A stretch of 64,000 bases of DNA from Combretum micranthum (lineage: Eukaryota > Streptophyta > Magnoliopsida > Myrtales > Combretaceae), in contig JAMXBD010002779.1 in the NCBI GenBank assembly GCA_024138025.1, positions 62,001 to 126,000 of the forward strand, written 5' to 3'. The position numbers were made by a program, and so were the translations under genes. Positions 11,606 to 23,690 of this stretch are shown here, in pieces (the stretch's first letter is position 1; the number at the start of each line of letters is the position of its first letter). The notes beneath the pieces are model-generated. The model saw nothing but the letters and a program-made list of their open reading frames with translations, was not told the origin of the DNA and searched no databases.

Positions 11606-13417
11606 ACTCCTTGTTTCCCCACACGAAGAATAGTAGTGAAATAAATGTGACTCACAAATATGATATGCATGAATTATTTTCAATATAAGTTTAGCCAAAT
11701 AATGTTGAGTTCAAGTTAAAGGCGATCAAAAACAATATTCATCATATCCATGCAAGAATCACAATTTATTTATCAATTCCTCTTTCGATATTCTTAACTT
11801 ATATTCAACCAATCATAAATCCAAATCACACAATATTTGTTCATTTATCTTTTCCCTATTTTCTAGTGCTACTACTTACAAGCACAAACAAAGAAATGTA
11901 ACTAGTAAAGAATTAACTCACTCCATGTCGGTTGCTCCTAATCGAAGTATTCCTCTAGAAAAGCGATCTCGGTTTCTCCTTCACCTAGACAAAATGAAAT
12001 ACCCAAAATGAGTCTTTCATAGAATATCTATCTTTGAAAATTCTAAATCTATCATAGAATATCTATCTTTGAGTCTTCACATATTATATATCGTTTTCGA
12101 CCTATTCGAAAAAGATCTATCCATTTCTAAAGCTATTTCCATCAAACTAAGCCATTTGGGTCCCGAAATAGTGGTGACCAAATTCACCACGAATTTTCAC
12201 AAAACTTGAATTCCTTCTTTTATAAACTCAAAGAAAAGAGATAGGTATTATAATAGTTTGTAAAACCTTTGAAATATATTTACACATATTTATTAGCTCA
12301 TATCAAATGTATGAATTTAATGAAGTTGTCTCAACCATAAATTTTGTAAAAGTAAAGTCTTCTAAAGAAAAGTGAAACTTTTAAAAATTCATCTTATTTG
12401 CTAGAGAATATTCCAAGTTATTTAAATGAGTAAATTTCATTTCCTTAGTTCTTTAAATTTTCAAAGAATGATTTTATTTTCTTATTTCTAATACCTTTTG
12501 AAAATAACAACAATTCTATATTCATAGATATAATTTCCTTATTTCTTAAGATCATTCCATTTTTATGAAAGAGATTTCTTGATGTTTGTCAAACTAGTAT
12601 TTGATGAAAAAGTGGAGTTTAGTAAAGCTTTTGTTTCACTTAAGAATTTCTTCCATGTTATGTATGTATTGTAAAATTTTCTTATGAACTCCTCTAAATT
12701 TCTTAGAAAAGTTTATTAAGGTAAAATACTTGGTTTTTATGAAAATTACTTCCTACTTTTAGTTTTAGAGAAAATTTTTTATTTTAAGAAAACTTTTTCC
12801 TTATTTATTTTATTAAGACAAAAATCATTATGTTCATGCATAAATATGAATCATAAAGTTATGAAAACATAAGGAAACATAATAACTTAAAGAAATAAGT
12901 TAGTAAAGAAATAAATCAAGTATTTGAACCTTAGCTTCATCAAGGTATCCTTGGACTAAGAAAAGACTAGTCCCAAATAGAAAAAGAAATGTTTTGACTT
13001 GATGAGGATAAGTTTAAGACTAGAAAGACTAGTCTTAAAAGCAACATGAAAGCAAATAAATTGCAAGGGAGTAAATAAATTGCAAGGAAAGTAAATAAAT
13101 TGCAAAACAAATGAGCTTATATGCTCTAAAAGATATATATAGCTACATAGATATATTTAGTTAAATATATATGAAAGCAACATAAAAGAAATTAGTTTCA
13201 TGAACAAAAACAAAGTATGAACCTATTGTTGCTTTCTTTAACCTTCATGGTTTAGAAAACACACACTAAGCTCATACTAAGTAAATGAACACTTTAGAAA
13301 GCTAAACTATTACCTATAGAAGAATAGAAACTAGAGAAACTTGAGAGAGTTTATGGAGAGATTTTTGAAGAGTAAGTTTAGTGTATGGAAGGTGTGAAAG
13401 AAGTAGAAGGAAGAGGG

Positions 13418-13430
13418 GGTATTTATAAAA
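13418..13430 (-). promoter_or_regulatory. LTR core promoter TATA box
   Basis: The minus strand reads TTTTATAAATACCCCC. The same motif followed by a Py-rich CTTCCT(C)CTTC stretch is found in other family B copies (20497-20508 minus, 33511-33520 plus, 29311-29320 plus), which points to the LTR transcription start region. Confidence 0.6.
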
Positions 13431-14451
13431 AATGTGGAAGGAAATTTGGTTAATTAAATAACTGAAAAATTAAAACAATTGAGGAGGGAAGGGTCATGGC
13501 CGGCGCAATTCATGTAAAATAGGGAGAGAAAATTTTATTTTTTTGTATTTTTGTTAATGAAAAGTAAGATATGAAAGATGTGAAGTTGTATTGGAATGAA
13601 AATTGTAAGAATAGAGTATGGTTTGTAAGAGTAGGTTGTAAGAAAAAAGTAGAGATAGATAAATAGTGTAGAATAGTAAAAATAGTGTAATGTAAAGTAG
13701 ACATGACAATTTAAGTAACCGGTAGTAAGAAAATACGCGTATAATTGCGATATCTGATATTTTTAGTTACCAAAAAATTATGAAATTGTTATTTTTAAAA
13801 ACCTTATATTTTTACGAGTCTAACGGTATATTCGAAATATTCTTACGAATCCGAGCCCCTGGACATGCTTTTCGAAAACTATGTCCGGTTGTGCCCAAAA
13901 AGAATCGCAGTTTAACTAATATGATATTTTTAAGCTTTCTCAGGTTATTACGGACTATTCTACATACTAAATTCTTACTTACTTTCTTAGAGCTGCTCAA
14001 ACGGAAATATCGGACTTGAACGGTTACAAAAGACTAGGGTTTTGTTGACTTTGGGATTTCAATTGACTTTCTAATTAGGGTTTAAGCTTAATTGATCACA
14101 AAATTTTAGGGGTTTACATATCATCAAGATCATGCATACATTAAACTCATAACATGCCATTCATGATAGGAGATCATTAATATTGCATGTATAATTGATT
14201 TATTAAGTAGAAGTATTTCAAACATTTACAAAACTATTTTTCGGAATTGGAAATTATTTCTGATCAGAACTGATCCTACTGTTTCGTGACCCAAAAATTT
14301 TCAAAACTTGAAAATAAAATTACAAATAAATAGATCTTTCGAAGTAGATATAAATCGATATGTAATTTGAGAAATTCCGAGTTAAAATGACCAAGTTATG
14401 GCCGTTTTAAGTCGGGACTTCCGCAAATAGCGAGAATTACGAATTTGCTAA

Positions 14452-15925
14452 GTTTTGATATATAGTTTGGATTAGTTAAGTGATGAAATACTTATTAGGG
14501 TATTTCTTTCTTTTTAGGTGATCCCGAAACCGACAATTCTCTACCACCGCACTATTACTGCTAAGAGACCGGTGATCTATAGCCGACTGAATACCACTTC
14601 CGATTTCAATTATTGTTTGTGATTGTAATGGTAGTTGCACTAGATACTTGGCAAAGATAAAATGGATATGCATGATGGGGTTGAATGGGAATTATATATG
14701 ATTTTTGTTGTTATGAGAAATTGAATTTAAAGAATATCGAAGCCAAGTGATTAATCATTGATTGTATAAATGAATTAGGATTGACTGTCTGTGAAAATTG
14801 ATTGGTCACTTAAAGAATTGGTATAATTGACTATTCGACATTGATAATAAATATGCACTCATTAATATCATAATGGGGATGGAGCATTAGCATTGGTTGG
14901 TTTTCCGTGATCCTAAACGGTTGTAAAAGTTACTTAATCGTGATCCATAAAACGAATTAATGAGTTGGTTAATCGTTATCCATAAAAAGAATTTATAAGT
15001 TGGTTGACCGTGAGCCTAAACGGCGTCGTACCACAGGATTCGTGAATCTGCTAACTCGGGATGGAGAGTGCAAGTCCATTCACATATGATTTACGGCTGG
15101 TTATATGTTTGTTGATTACATACGTTTGATGCATATCACTTGCCTAATTAATCACTTGTTTGATTAATGTGTTATAATTGTGATCTTGGAAGTTCTCACT
15201 CACTAAGTTTTGATATATAGTTTGGATTAGTTAAGTGATGAAATACTTATTATAGTATTTCTTCCTTTTTAGGTGATCCCGAAACCAACGATTCTCTACC
15301 ACTGGACTATTACTACTAAGAGATTGGTGATCCATGGCTGAGTGAGTACCACTTCCAATTTCAATTATTGTTTATGATTGTAATTGTAGTTGCACTAGAT
15401 ACTTGGCAAAGATAAAATAGATATGCATGATGGGGTTGAATAGGAATTATATATGATTGTTATTGTTATGAGAAATTGAATTTAAAGAATATCGAAGCCG
15501 GGTGATTAATCATTGATTGTATAGATGAATTAAGATTGACTGTCTACGAATATTGATTGGTCACTTAAAGAATTGGTATAATCGACTATTCGACATTGAT
15601 AATAAATATGCACTCATACATATCATAATGGGGATGGAGCATTAGCATTGGTTGGTTTTCCGTGATCCTAAATGGTATAAAAGTTGGTTAATCGTGATCC
15701 ATAAAACGAATTTATAAGTTGGTTGACTGTGAGCCTAAACGGCGTCGTACCACAGGATTCGTGAATCTGCTAACCCAGGATGGAGAGCGCAAGTCCATCC
15801 ACATATGATTTTCGGCTGGTCATATGTTTGTTGATTACATACGTTTGATGCATATCACTTGCCTAATTAATCACTTGTTTGATCAATGTGTTATAATTGT
15901 GATCTTAGAAGCTCTCACTCACAAA
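14452..15925 (+). repeat. tandem duplication within plus-strand LTR
   Basis: Two head-to-tail copies: unit 1 about 14452-15206 and unit 2 about 15207-15925. Both begin AAGTTTTGATATATAGTTTGG and contain GGTGATCCCGAAACC, GCAAAGATAAAATGGATATG-like text, CATAATGGGGATGGAGC and ACGGCGTCGTACCACAGG. Spacing is 755 bp at the start and 719 bp near the end, the difference being loss of one 33-bp subrepeat in unit 2. The nested copy (7889-11274) has this segment only once. Confidence 0.9.
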
Positions 15926-16354
15926 GTTAGTGTAGCTTACGCCCCTACGGTTTTTATTTATTGCAGCATGAATTCATATGGCTTAGACCGAGATAGGCTA
16001 TAGCTCAGGTACAAGAGTTAGGCGTTTCCTCTAGAAGTTGTATTCAGATTTGTTTAGACTTCCATAGGAAACCAAGAGAGTCTTGATGACTATAATAGAC
16101 CTCTAATTAATATTCTTTTGCGGGAGAATGCCCCTTAGATTTTGTAACTAATCGTATGTGTGTTTTGGTTTATTTTCTAATGCTATTGTATACAGAATTA
16201 AACTCTTTAACTCCACCGGGTCGAGTATTCTATTATCGTAAAGGGACGCCTTACATCTATACAAGACTCCCGAAGGACTTGGGTGGCTATTCATGAATCT
16301 TATATAGCATATGGCGGACTGTTACGTTTTAGGATACCCTTATGGGGCATGACA

Positions 16355-16909
16355 AGCCCGATCAAATGTGGATAGTGAGTTTTACTTCTACTAGTATAGG
16401 GTCTATCGCAATGTACTCCCTGACCCAAACAATGAGCCATAAGTGCTACCCCTCCAGCAAGAGTCGAATGAAAAGAGGAGATGAATGAAGCTGATGAAAT
16501 GGAAGAGAAAGGAGAAGAAAATCCTAAGGAACATCTCTAGAATGAGCACAATGAGAATCCCCCTGCAAATTTCAATGTCTCACTTTGGCAAGTCAACTAT
16601 ATGCCTAGTGCTAATTCACTCGAAACAAGTCACTTCAATACTCCCATGATAAGAGTCAACATGGAGACAAGATCCCAAAACGCCGAAGTTGTAATGGTTG
16701 AATCCGATCCTGAAGAGGAGGAGGAAGTTCCACACAGGAGCATAGATAGTGAAGGTCCAACCAAACCCGGTAACCGCCCCTCCAACAAAGGGAAGAGGAT
16801 GTCCATTAGGAGGTACTTGAGGGAATTTATGGTTAAGAAGCCTAAAGGCTCCGCAAGCTCAATCAACCCAGGTCCCATCCCCTCCTCGTATTGTCTAAAG
16901 GACAATTAG
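16355..16909 (+). pseudogene. degenerate pre-gag frame of plus-strand element (uncertain)
   Basis: Just after the end of the plus-strand LTR and upstream of a gag remnant there is low-AT, coding-like sequence. The longest open piece is 16601-16909 (102 aa): an acidic run ESDPEEEEEVPH, then basic stretches (NKGKRMSIRRYLREF; VKKPKG), then a short Pro-rich end. Further left, other frames read VLPDPNNEP and NEADEMEEKGEENPKE but are broken by stops. By position it corresponds to the open frame at 1080-2006 of the minus-strand element, and both contain acidic and basic tracts, but I cannot show that they are homologous. No function can be assigned. Confidence 0.4.
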
Positions 16910-17282
16910 TGAAAGTAGGATGAGCATAATCCCATATGTCCAATTGCGTGTTGTTTTAATTGTAACCTTTGCTTTAAGTTTGTTTTTCTAAGCATGTCTT
17001 TTTTCTATTCCACGTATGCCACTATTTTGTAAAGGTTTATCCCATCTATGTTTCCTTATTAATGAAATTTCTCTATGTTTGAATTTCATTTCACAATTCT
17101 TATGATTTTATTTTTGCAAGTTTCTATTAAGTATGTTAACAAGATTTCGAAACTTTTAGGATTGATTTTTGCGATTTTCAAAAAAATTATAATTCACGAA
17201 AAATCTAATCTTACTCAAACTAAACATTAAAACAGCCATCGAAGAAGGCAGAGAAATCAAGAGCAATACGATTCCAATAATA
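16910..17282 (+). other. AT-rich spacer before gag remnant
   Basis: No gene. T-rich leader-like sequence between the acidic frame and the first gag-like codons, including a TAAGTTTGTTTTTCTAAGC stretch. Confidence 0.5.
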
Positions 17283-17426
17283 TGTCAGATAGACAAGAGA
17301 ATCTTTCAAGCAATGCCACCATAAAACCAACCAGAGGACAACCTTGCACATGCATCGAACCAACAAAATGATGTCATTGATGCCATCGGGTAATTAAACT
17401 AGTTATGCTCATTCGGTAGCAAAACC

Positions 17427-20400
17427 TGGCATGCCCCAACGGGTATCCTAAATGTGACAGTCTACCGTACATAATATTAAAACATGAAAATGACTACCTT
17501 AGTCGCTCGAAAGCTTTCATATCGATACAAGGCGTACGTTTACAACAAAAGGAAACCGGTAGAGTTATACATTTTAAGATATTGGTAGCGGAACATTCAA
17601 AATAATACTTAATATATTTCATTGAAATATAAAGACTTACAACTTCTACGGGGCATTCCCCTGGTAAGTCTCCATAGTAACAAAATCTCATTAAAGCAAA
17701 TAACTAAAGCTAGAAGATTTTAAAAAAAATATAATCTAAGACTTCAAAACAGAATTCTTCCAAAAGCTTCCCAAAACATAGATTCTACCCGGATGATCGA
17801 GGTGGTCTCAGGTACGAAACAAGGAACCCACAACATTAAAAGTTTATTAGGGAATAAGCATAACTAGCTTAGTGAGATATTCCTTACGCAAAAGTACTCA
17901 TAATAAGCATTCAACCAAGTTTATTAAACAAGCATATGAAATGCAACAACCGTATGATCAGACAATACATACAACTATTCGGTTTCGTATGTATGATAAA
18001 TTTACCCTTCCATCGGTGGTTAAGGAATGATTTGAACTGGTCCCCAATCGACCTTTTTGAAATTTTGCGTGCATCTTGGAGTTCTAACAAATTGTATTAC
18101 TAGCCCCCAGGTTTTCTTTACCCATAGCGATCAATCCGGCTTGGCTATAACTTGAGGTCATATTCCTCGAACATCCTAATTCTTCAAGATGTAGTTAGGC
18201 GGCTTACCTTTCCGGTCCCACGCTGAGTAGTAACAAAAATATGAAATGATATTCTAAGTGATATGCATAAGCAAATTGGTTTAAGGGAATTTCCAATCCG
18301 ACATTAATTTATTTAAGGTGATTAATCAGTATTTGCACACACAGAAATATTCATAGAGACAATTATAACAATCACAAATCGAGTTTCAATATACTTATCA
18401 TTCATTGATCACACATAACAATTCATATACATAATACTATGATAATCACATGCATATCGATTTTATCTTATTCAATATCTAGTGCTTTATTCTATAAGCA
18501 CATGCACGAATACATAAAACATAAAGGAAAACTTACTCTTCCATAACGATCTTCTATCAATCGAAGTAATCATCGAGAAAGAGAAAATCTTGGTCCGCGT
18601 CACTTAAACAAAAGAAATACCCGAAATGACTATTTAATCCAAGATCTACTTAAATTTTATAACTCTATCTTATTGAATTCGTCAAAATTCGTATTAATGG
18701 AAATTCCAACTTAAAATGGCCATAACTTGCTCATTTTAACTAAGAATTTTGCATATTATATACCGCTTTCTACCTACTTGAAAAAATCTATCTATTTCTA
18801 AGGTTTTTTTCATCATAAAAAGTCATTTGGGTCTCGAAAAAGCGGGGTATAGAACTGTTACGAAAATCCCAGCTTTCAAAACATAAATTTTCAAACTTTT
18901 CTTCATCCGAAAATTCTTGTATAAAAATATAGATATTTGTATAGTTGAAAAATCCTTTGAAAATATATATATAGACTCGTATTATATGTATGAATGTAGT
19001 GTTGTTGTCTCAACAATGATTTTTGTAAAACAATGTGTCTTAAAAGTTTAAAAAAAACTATGACTTGAAAAATTCACTTTAGTTTGTTGGAAAAATTCTT
19101 TGAATTATTATAAGTGAGTGTTTCCTTCTTTTAACTTCATTTCTTAACCTTTGAGAATAATTTAATTTTCTAAAATAATTCTTTTGTCTTTTTAAGATTC
19201 CTACAACTTCATTCTAGTAGTTGAAAAATGTAGTTTTTCTAAGTATTTCCTAGTAGTGACTAAAGTTTCTTAAAGTAGTCATGTTTATATGTTCTAAAGT
19301 TTTCCTAAAGTTAGTTCCACTTTAAATAATATTAATGATCTTCTTAGTTATTTACTAATTTTATTTCCTAAGTAAGGCTTATCTTTAAAAAGGTTATTCT
19401 TTGATAATTTTGTAAAACTTGTCTAAACTTTAGTATTTTAGAGTGTTGGAGGAAAACTTCGATAAATGAGTTTAAGAAAAACCTTTGTTAAATAATGATT
19501 TAGCAATATAAATTTTTAAAGAAACTTTCTTATTCCATTGGTTTGAAAAGAAAGTATGTGAAATTCTACTTTATGTATTCTTTGATGAAATCCCATGTAG
19601 TATTATTAAAAACTTGTGATGAACTTATCTAAATTTTGGAAAAAAAGTTTGTTAAGATGATACTTTAAGTTCTTATGGAAAAACTCATTTCCTAGATCAT
19701 AAAAATTTATTTTTGAAGAGAGTTCCTATCTTTCTTTATTTAAGAAAACTCCTCTTATTTTTGTTAAGACATATCAACATGTTCATGCATGAATATGTAG
19801 ATATGAGAAATATCACAATATTAAATAATAAGATAAGATATATATAAGAATAAAGAAGAGCATAATATTAACGTCAAGTATTGGAAACATTAGCTTCATC
19901 AAGATATCTTAGGACTAAGAATAGACTAGTTCCAAAGAAAAAGAAAAAGAAAATTGTTTTGACTTGATGAGAACAAGTCTAAGACTAGAAAAACTAGTCT
20001 CAAAATAGCATAAAATAATTAAATAAATTGCAAAGCATGAAAATAAATAAATAACAAGTGAGCTTATATGCTCTAAAGAATATATATAAATACATAAATA
20101 TATTTAGCTAGATATAAATAATAAGTTAGCATAATAACAACAATAACATGAGCAAAGTATAATAACAACATAAAAATATAGCAATGAATGTTCATGAACA
20201 AGAACAATACATGAACATAGTGCAGCTTCCATAACAATAAGTTTAGGAAACTCACACCATGGTCATGTAAAGTTACATGACATGGTAGAAGTATTATGAA
20301 GAAGGTTTATTATCTAAAAGATAAATGGTAGTGAAGAAAAGTTATGGTATCAGTAAGAACTTGAGAGGATTTTAGGAATATGTAGAGAGGAAATTTGAGA

Positions 20401-21166
20401 GGGAGTTTGGAGAGAGTTTTGAGAGGAAAATTTTAGAGAGTTTTGGGTAGTAAATTTATGAGTGGATGAAGTGTGAAAAAAATGAAAGATGAGGGGGGTA
20501 TTTATAGGAAACTTTGGAGAGAAATTGTAATTAATTAAATAAATGAAAAAGAAAAGACAATTGGTGGCATGAAAGAAAAGGGTAATTTAAAATTAATTTT
20601 TGAAGAAAAGTGTAAGAGAAGTTTAGTAATATGTGGTGTAGAATTTTTGTGGGAAAAAAATTATAAGAAATAGGTATATAGGTCGTAAGAATAGGTAGTA
20701 CCAAAAAGTAGAAATAGATGAATAGTATAGAATAGTAATGAATAGTGTAATGTAAAGTAGATATGACTGATAAAATACCGGTAGTAAGAAAATACGCATA
20801 TAAACGCGATATCTGATATTTTTAATTATCGAAAAATGATAAAACTAATATTTTTGAGAACCTTATGTTTTGGCTAGTCTAATGGTATATTCGGAATATT
20901 TTTATTATTCCAAGCCGTTTTTTGAAAACTGATCCCGTTTAGATCTAAAACACATTGAAAACTAACGAATATGATTTTTTAAGCTTCCCTATATTATTAG
21001 AATATTATCCACAATTATCTCAATTCCATTGTTTAAGGTTTAAGAATGCGGGATTGCTGGATCTAGATTCACTAGACTAAACATAGAACTAGGTTAACAT
21101 TAGGGTTCCGGTTTGACTTCTGGTTCTAGGGTTTACTATATTACCAAAAAAATCTAGGGGCTTACA
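17427..21166 (-). mobile_element. family B solo LTR, minus strand
   Basis: 3740 bp, starting TGGCATGCCCCAACGGGTAT (mutated from TGTCACGCCCC) and ending GGGGCTTACA. It is flanked on both sides by a perfect 5-bp target duplication AAACC (17422-17426 and 21167-21171). The body parallels the other minus-strand family B copy, for example AACTAGCTTAGTGAG at 17858 and 11318. A TATA box (CCTATAAATACC on the minus strand, 20497-20508) is conserved. It interrupts the gag N-terminus of the plus-strand element. There is no internal region or partner LTR. Confidence 0.92.
20497..20508 (-). promoter_or_regulatory. LTR core promoter TATA box
   Basis: The minus strand reads CCTATAAATACCCCCCTC, the family B consensus promoter form. 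Confidence 0.6.
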
Positions 21167-23333
21167 AAACCAAAATGTACCAATACCTACTCAGCCTCAA
21201 AATGCACAAGAGGTCACTGCTGAAACACTCGTTCCACCTAATGCACAATCACACACTGCACCATCACCCTTACGACCACCACCCATGCCATACCGAAGCA
21301 CACTCCCTATCTTATCAAAAGCAACCATTATTTTGATGGAGCCTTGAAAAAACCAGATGAGGCTGAACATTGATTGGCCCAAGTTGAGAGATCATCTCTA
21401 CTTTGAAGGGCTTCATCATTTGAGGATTAACTGTAGGACATATATGTTGTGCTTCAATGCCCAAGTTTGGTAGGAGTTTAAGAACCGAGAGTTGCCCACA
21501 CCAATTTTCTGCATATTTCTAAAAAGGGGAGAACCATTGAGTAATCTGAGACCAATTTTATTCACCTACTACAATACGCCCTCGAGTACTATAAGTAAAG
21601 TGAGAAGTTGAAAAGACAAGTCTATATGAGTGGCTTAGATGAGGAATTGAGAATTCATCTAAAGGAGTTCAACATCCGAAATTTTCGTAAATTAGTAGAG
21701 AGAGCTCGAATTATGGAATGAGCTAAAAAGACAAAGGCAAAAACCCCGAAAAAGAAAGTGTTTATGATTGGGAGGAAGTCATATGAAGGTGCAAGCTCAG
21801 GATTCAAGAAGAAGAAGCTCAAGTCATTTGAGAGTTTTAAAGGGAGCGGAAGTTGTCACGCCCCGAGGGTACCCTAGTAGTAATAAACAAGTTACACTTG
21901 AATATTATCACTAGATTACCTTCAGAGAATGACAGGCTTTCAAAACAACAGGATCTTTTAAGTTGCTTGATAAGAAATAACAAATACACGAGAGAAATGA
22001 TTTAGTGAATAACCATTACAAACTCTTACAAACCTTATATCTCCGTTGAAGTATACAACTAAATAATCTACTCTAATAGTACATGACCATCAAACTAAAA
22101 TAGATGTGTAGACTTCTAGCTGCAAAGCCCTTACCGGAGCCATATTCCTGGATGTAACTAACCAGGGACGTAACGTGAACCTGAAAAGACTGTAGGAGTA
22201 TGAGCGAAACTATAGCTCAGTGAATAACCAGACATACCATACATCACACAAGTCATTAACAAATCATATGCAATGCAATCACTCAACCATATGCACAGAT
22301 ACAAGTTTGGATGATCTAGAATCCAAACAGGAAAAAGATTTACGCCCTCTTTTCAATGGGTTGAAGAACAAAAACTCAATGACCCACCTGCCCAGGAAAG
22401 ACTAAGTACACAGGAGAATCAACGATTTCTCGTTTTAATGTTATCACTTTGAATATAGTGGCTTCCACAAACCATCTCCTGTAATCCCCTTAGAAACTCC
22501 CTAAGTATTAATCATTTCAAAGCGATTCTACGGGCGACGTTCTTTGGTGCCTTTTAGTTCCTCATAGGACCGCCAGACCAAAGAGAACCTTGGAAGACTC
22601 ACACATTGGATCAACCAAGCAAAAACAGAGATCCGAAATATTAATACGTAGCAGGCTGTCACAACCATGTATGCAATAATGCAATTCATGCAATGCATGT
22701 CCATATTGTTTGGTTAAGTCCATAATTCCTAATCAGATTCGGGGTGACCATCCATTACACACAATCGACAATATACTACTACACAACACCAACCACTGCG
22801 TTATCGCTTGTATAAATATATTTTAGCAATCATACAATCAGATCATATCATACTTTCAACAAACACTCATTTGTTTATCTTGCATTACATATTCGACTAT
22901 TTACAACCACAACCAGTACAATATGACTGAATTACTCACCTGCTCATACTGCCTCAATCGTAGTAATCCACTGGTAGATCCTCTAATGAGTCAAATTCAC
23001 CTATTTAAAACAAAATATTCATCAATATCATCTAGCTAACTTCCTACATGTGTCTTGTGTCCTAGACTCGATATTACTACTTAGTATCGTCGGGTTTTTC
23101 CTATTTTTATCTCACATAATTGTCTGGTTATTTTTAGAGGTCACATTGATTAAGAAATTAACTTATTTCAATTTCCATTCTTATATACTTTATTTAACTC
23201 TAAATATTTTCTTACTTCTAGGGTTTCCAGAAGTTAATAGATATTAATTCTAAATAGACTTAAATATTTGTATTAAAGTCACTATCGATTACATATTTAT
23301 ATAACATATATATATATACATATTTAGTAGATA

Positions 23334-23358
23334 TTATATATATATATATATATATATA
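23334..23358. repeat. (AT)n microsatellite
   Basis: A run of about twelve AT dinucleotides inside the family A solo LTR. Confidence 0.9.
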
Positions 23359-23394
23359 AATTCGGTTTAGGTCAAAAAAGCTTTCGTTGGAAAA

Positions 23395-23690
23395 ATTTTG
23401 CTGTAAGCCGGCTTAAGGCCGCCAGCCTAAATCCCCAGGTGCTGGTGTAAACTCATTTTGAAGAAAAATTTCGTATCGAAAGCACCGGTGTTGAAGGCCG
23501 CCAGCTTTTAACGTACGCCGGCCCTACGCCGCCGGCGTCGATCTCCAGGTAGCCGGCTTACGTTGATATTTTACGTGAAAATTATTTTACGTAGCCTCTG
23601 TTTGCGTGTAAGCCGCCGGCCTATACATGTAAGCGCCGGCGTACCTCGTTTACACTGCCGGCCTTGAGGCAGCGTTGCACTATTCATCAT
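23395..23690. repeat. GC-rich GCCGGC/GCCGCC-repeat segment within LTR
   Basis: A compact stretch dense in GCCGGC palindromes and GCCGCC/GCCAGC variants (for example AAGCCGGCTTAAGGCCGCCA, GTACGCCGGCCCTACGCCGC, TAAGCGCCGGCGTACC). It stands out sharply from the very AT-rich LTR on both sides. The related LTR at 2208-6170 has at the matching place (about 4520-4610) only a short moderately GC-rich stretch (GTACAAGGGTGG, CCCCGTACTCTTCGGGG). No frame or known element is recognised. Confidence 0.7.

Larger units (their letters stand above)
7463..14118 (-). mobile_element. family B solo LTR, minus strand, interrupted by nested LTR
   Basis: It begins TGTCACGCCCCGGAGGGTAC at 7463 and ends GGGGTTTACA at 14118. 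The flanks are TACCA (7458-7462) and TATCA (14119-14123), a 5-bp target duplication with one transition. Removing the nested plus-strand LTR (7889-11274) rejoins CCAACCATATG to the continuing LTR interior at 11275, leaving about 3.27 kb. A core promoter in the conserved family form lies on the minus strand at 13418-13430 (TTTTATAAATACCCCC). There is no internal domain, primer site or partner LTR, so it is a solo LTR left by LTR-LTR recombination. Confidence 0.85.
6170..16354 (+). mobile_element. family B LTR, plus strand, 5'-truncated and interrupted
   Basis: The right end is the family B 3' terminus: GTTACGTTTTAGGATACCC followed by TATGGGGCATGACA, ending at 16354. The left part (about 6185-7462) matches the inside of the complete plus-strand copy at 7889-11274: compare AATCTTGTAATGGCAAG at 6410 and 8761, and the GTAGATCTAGTG-like stretch after it. 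A TATA-like CTATAAATAATCC lies near 6216. The first ~600 bp of a full family B LTR, including its TGTAAACC start, are absent. The LTR is split by the minus-strand LTR 7463-14118, which is flanked by TACCA and TATCA. It resumes at 14119 and carries a tandem duplication at 14452-15925. No primer binding site follows 16354, so it does not behave as an intact 5' LTR of the gag element to its right. Confidence 0.75.

Noticed and set aside
16355..16380. A primer binding site after the plus LTR end at 16354
   Set aside because: The sequence AGCCCGATCAAATGTGG does not match a tRNA 3' end of the usual plant primers.
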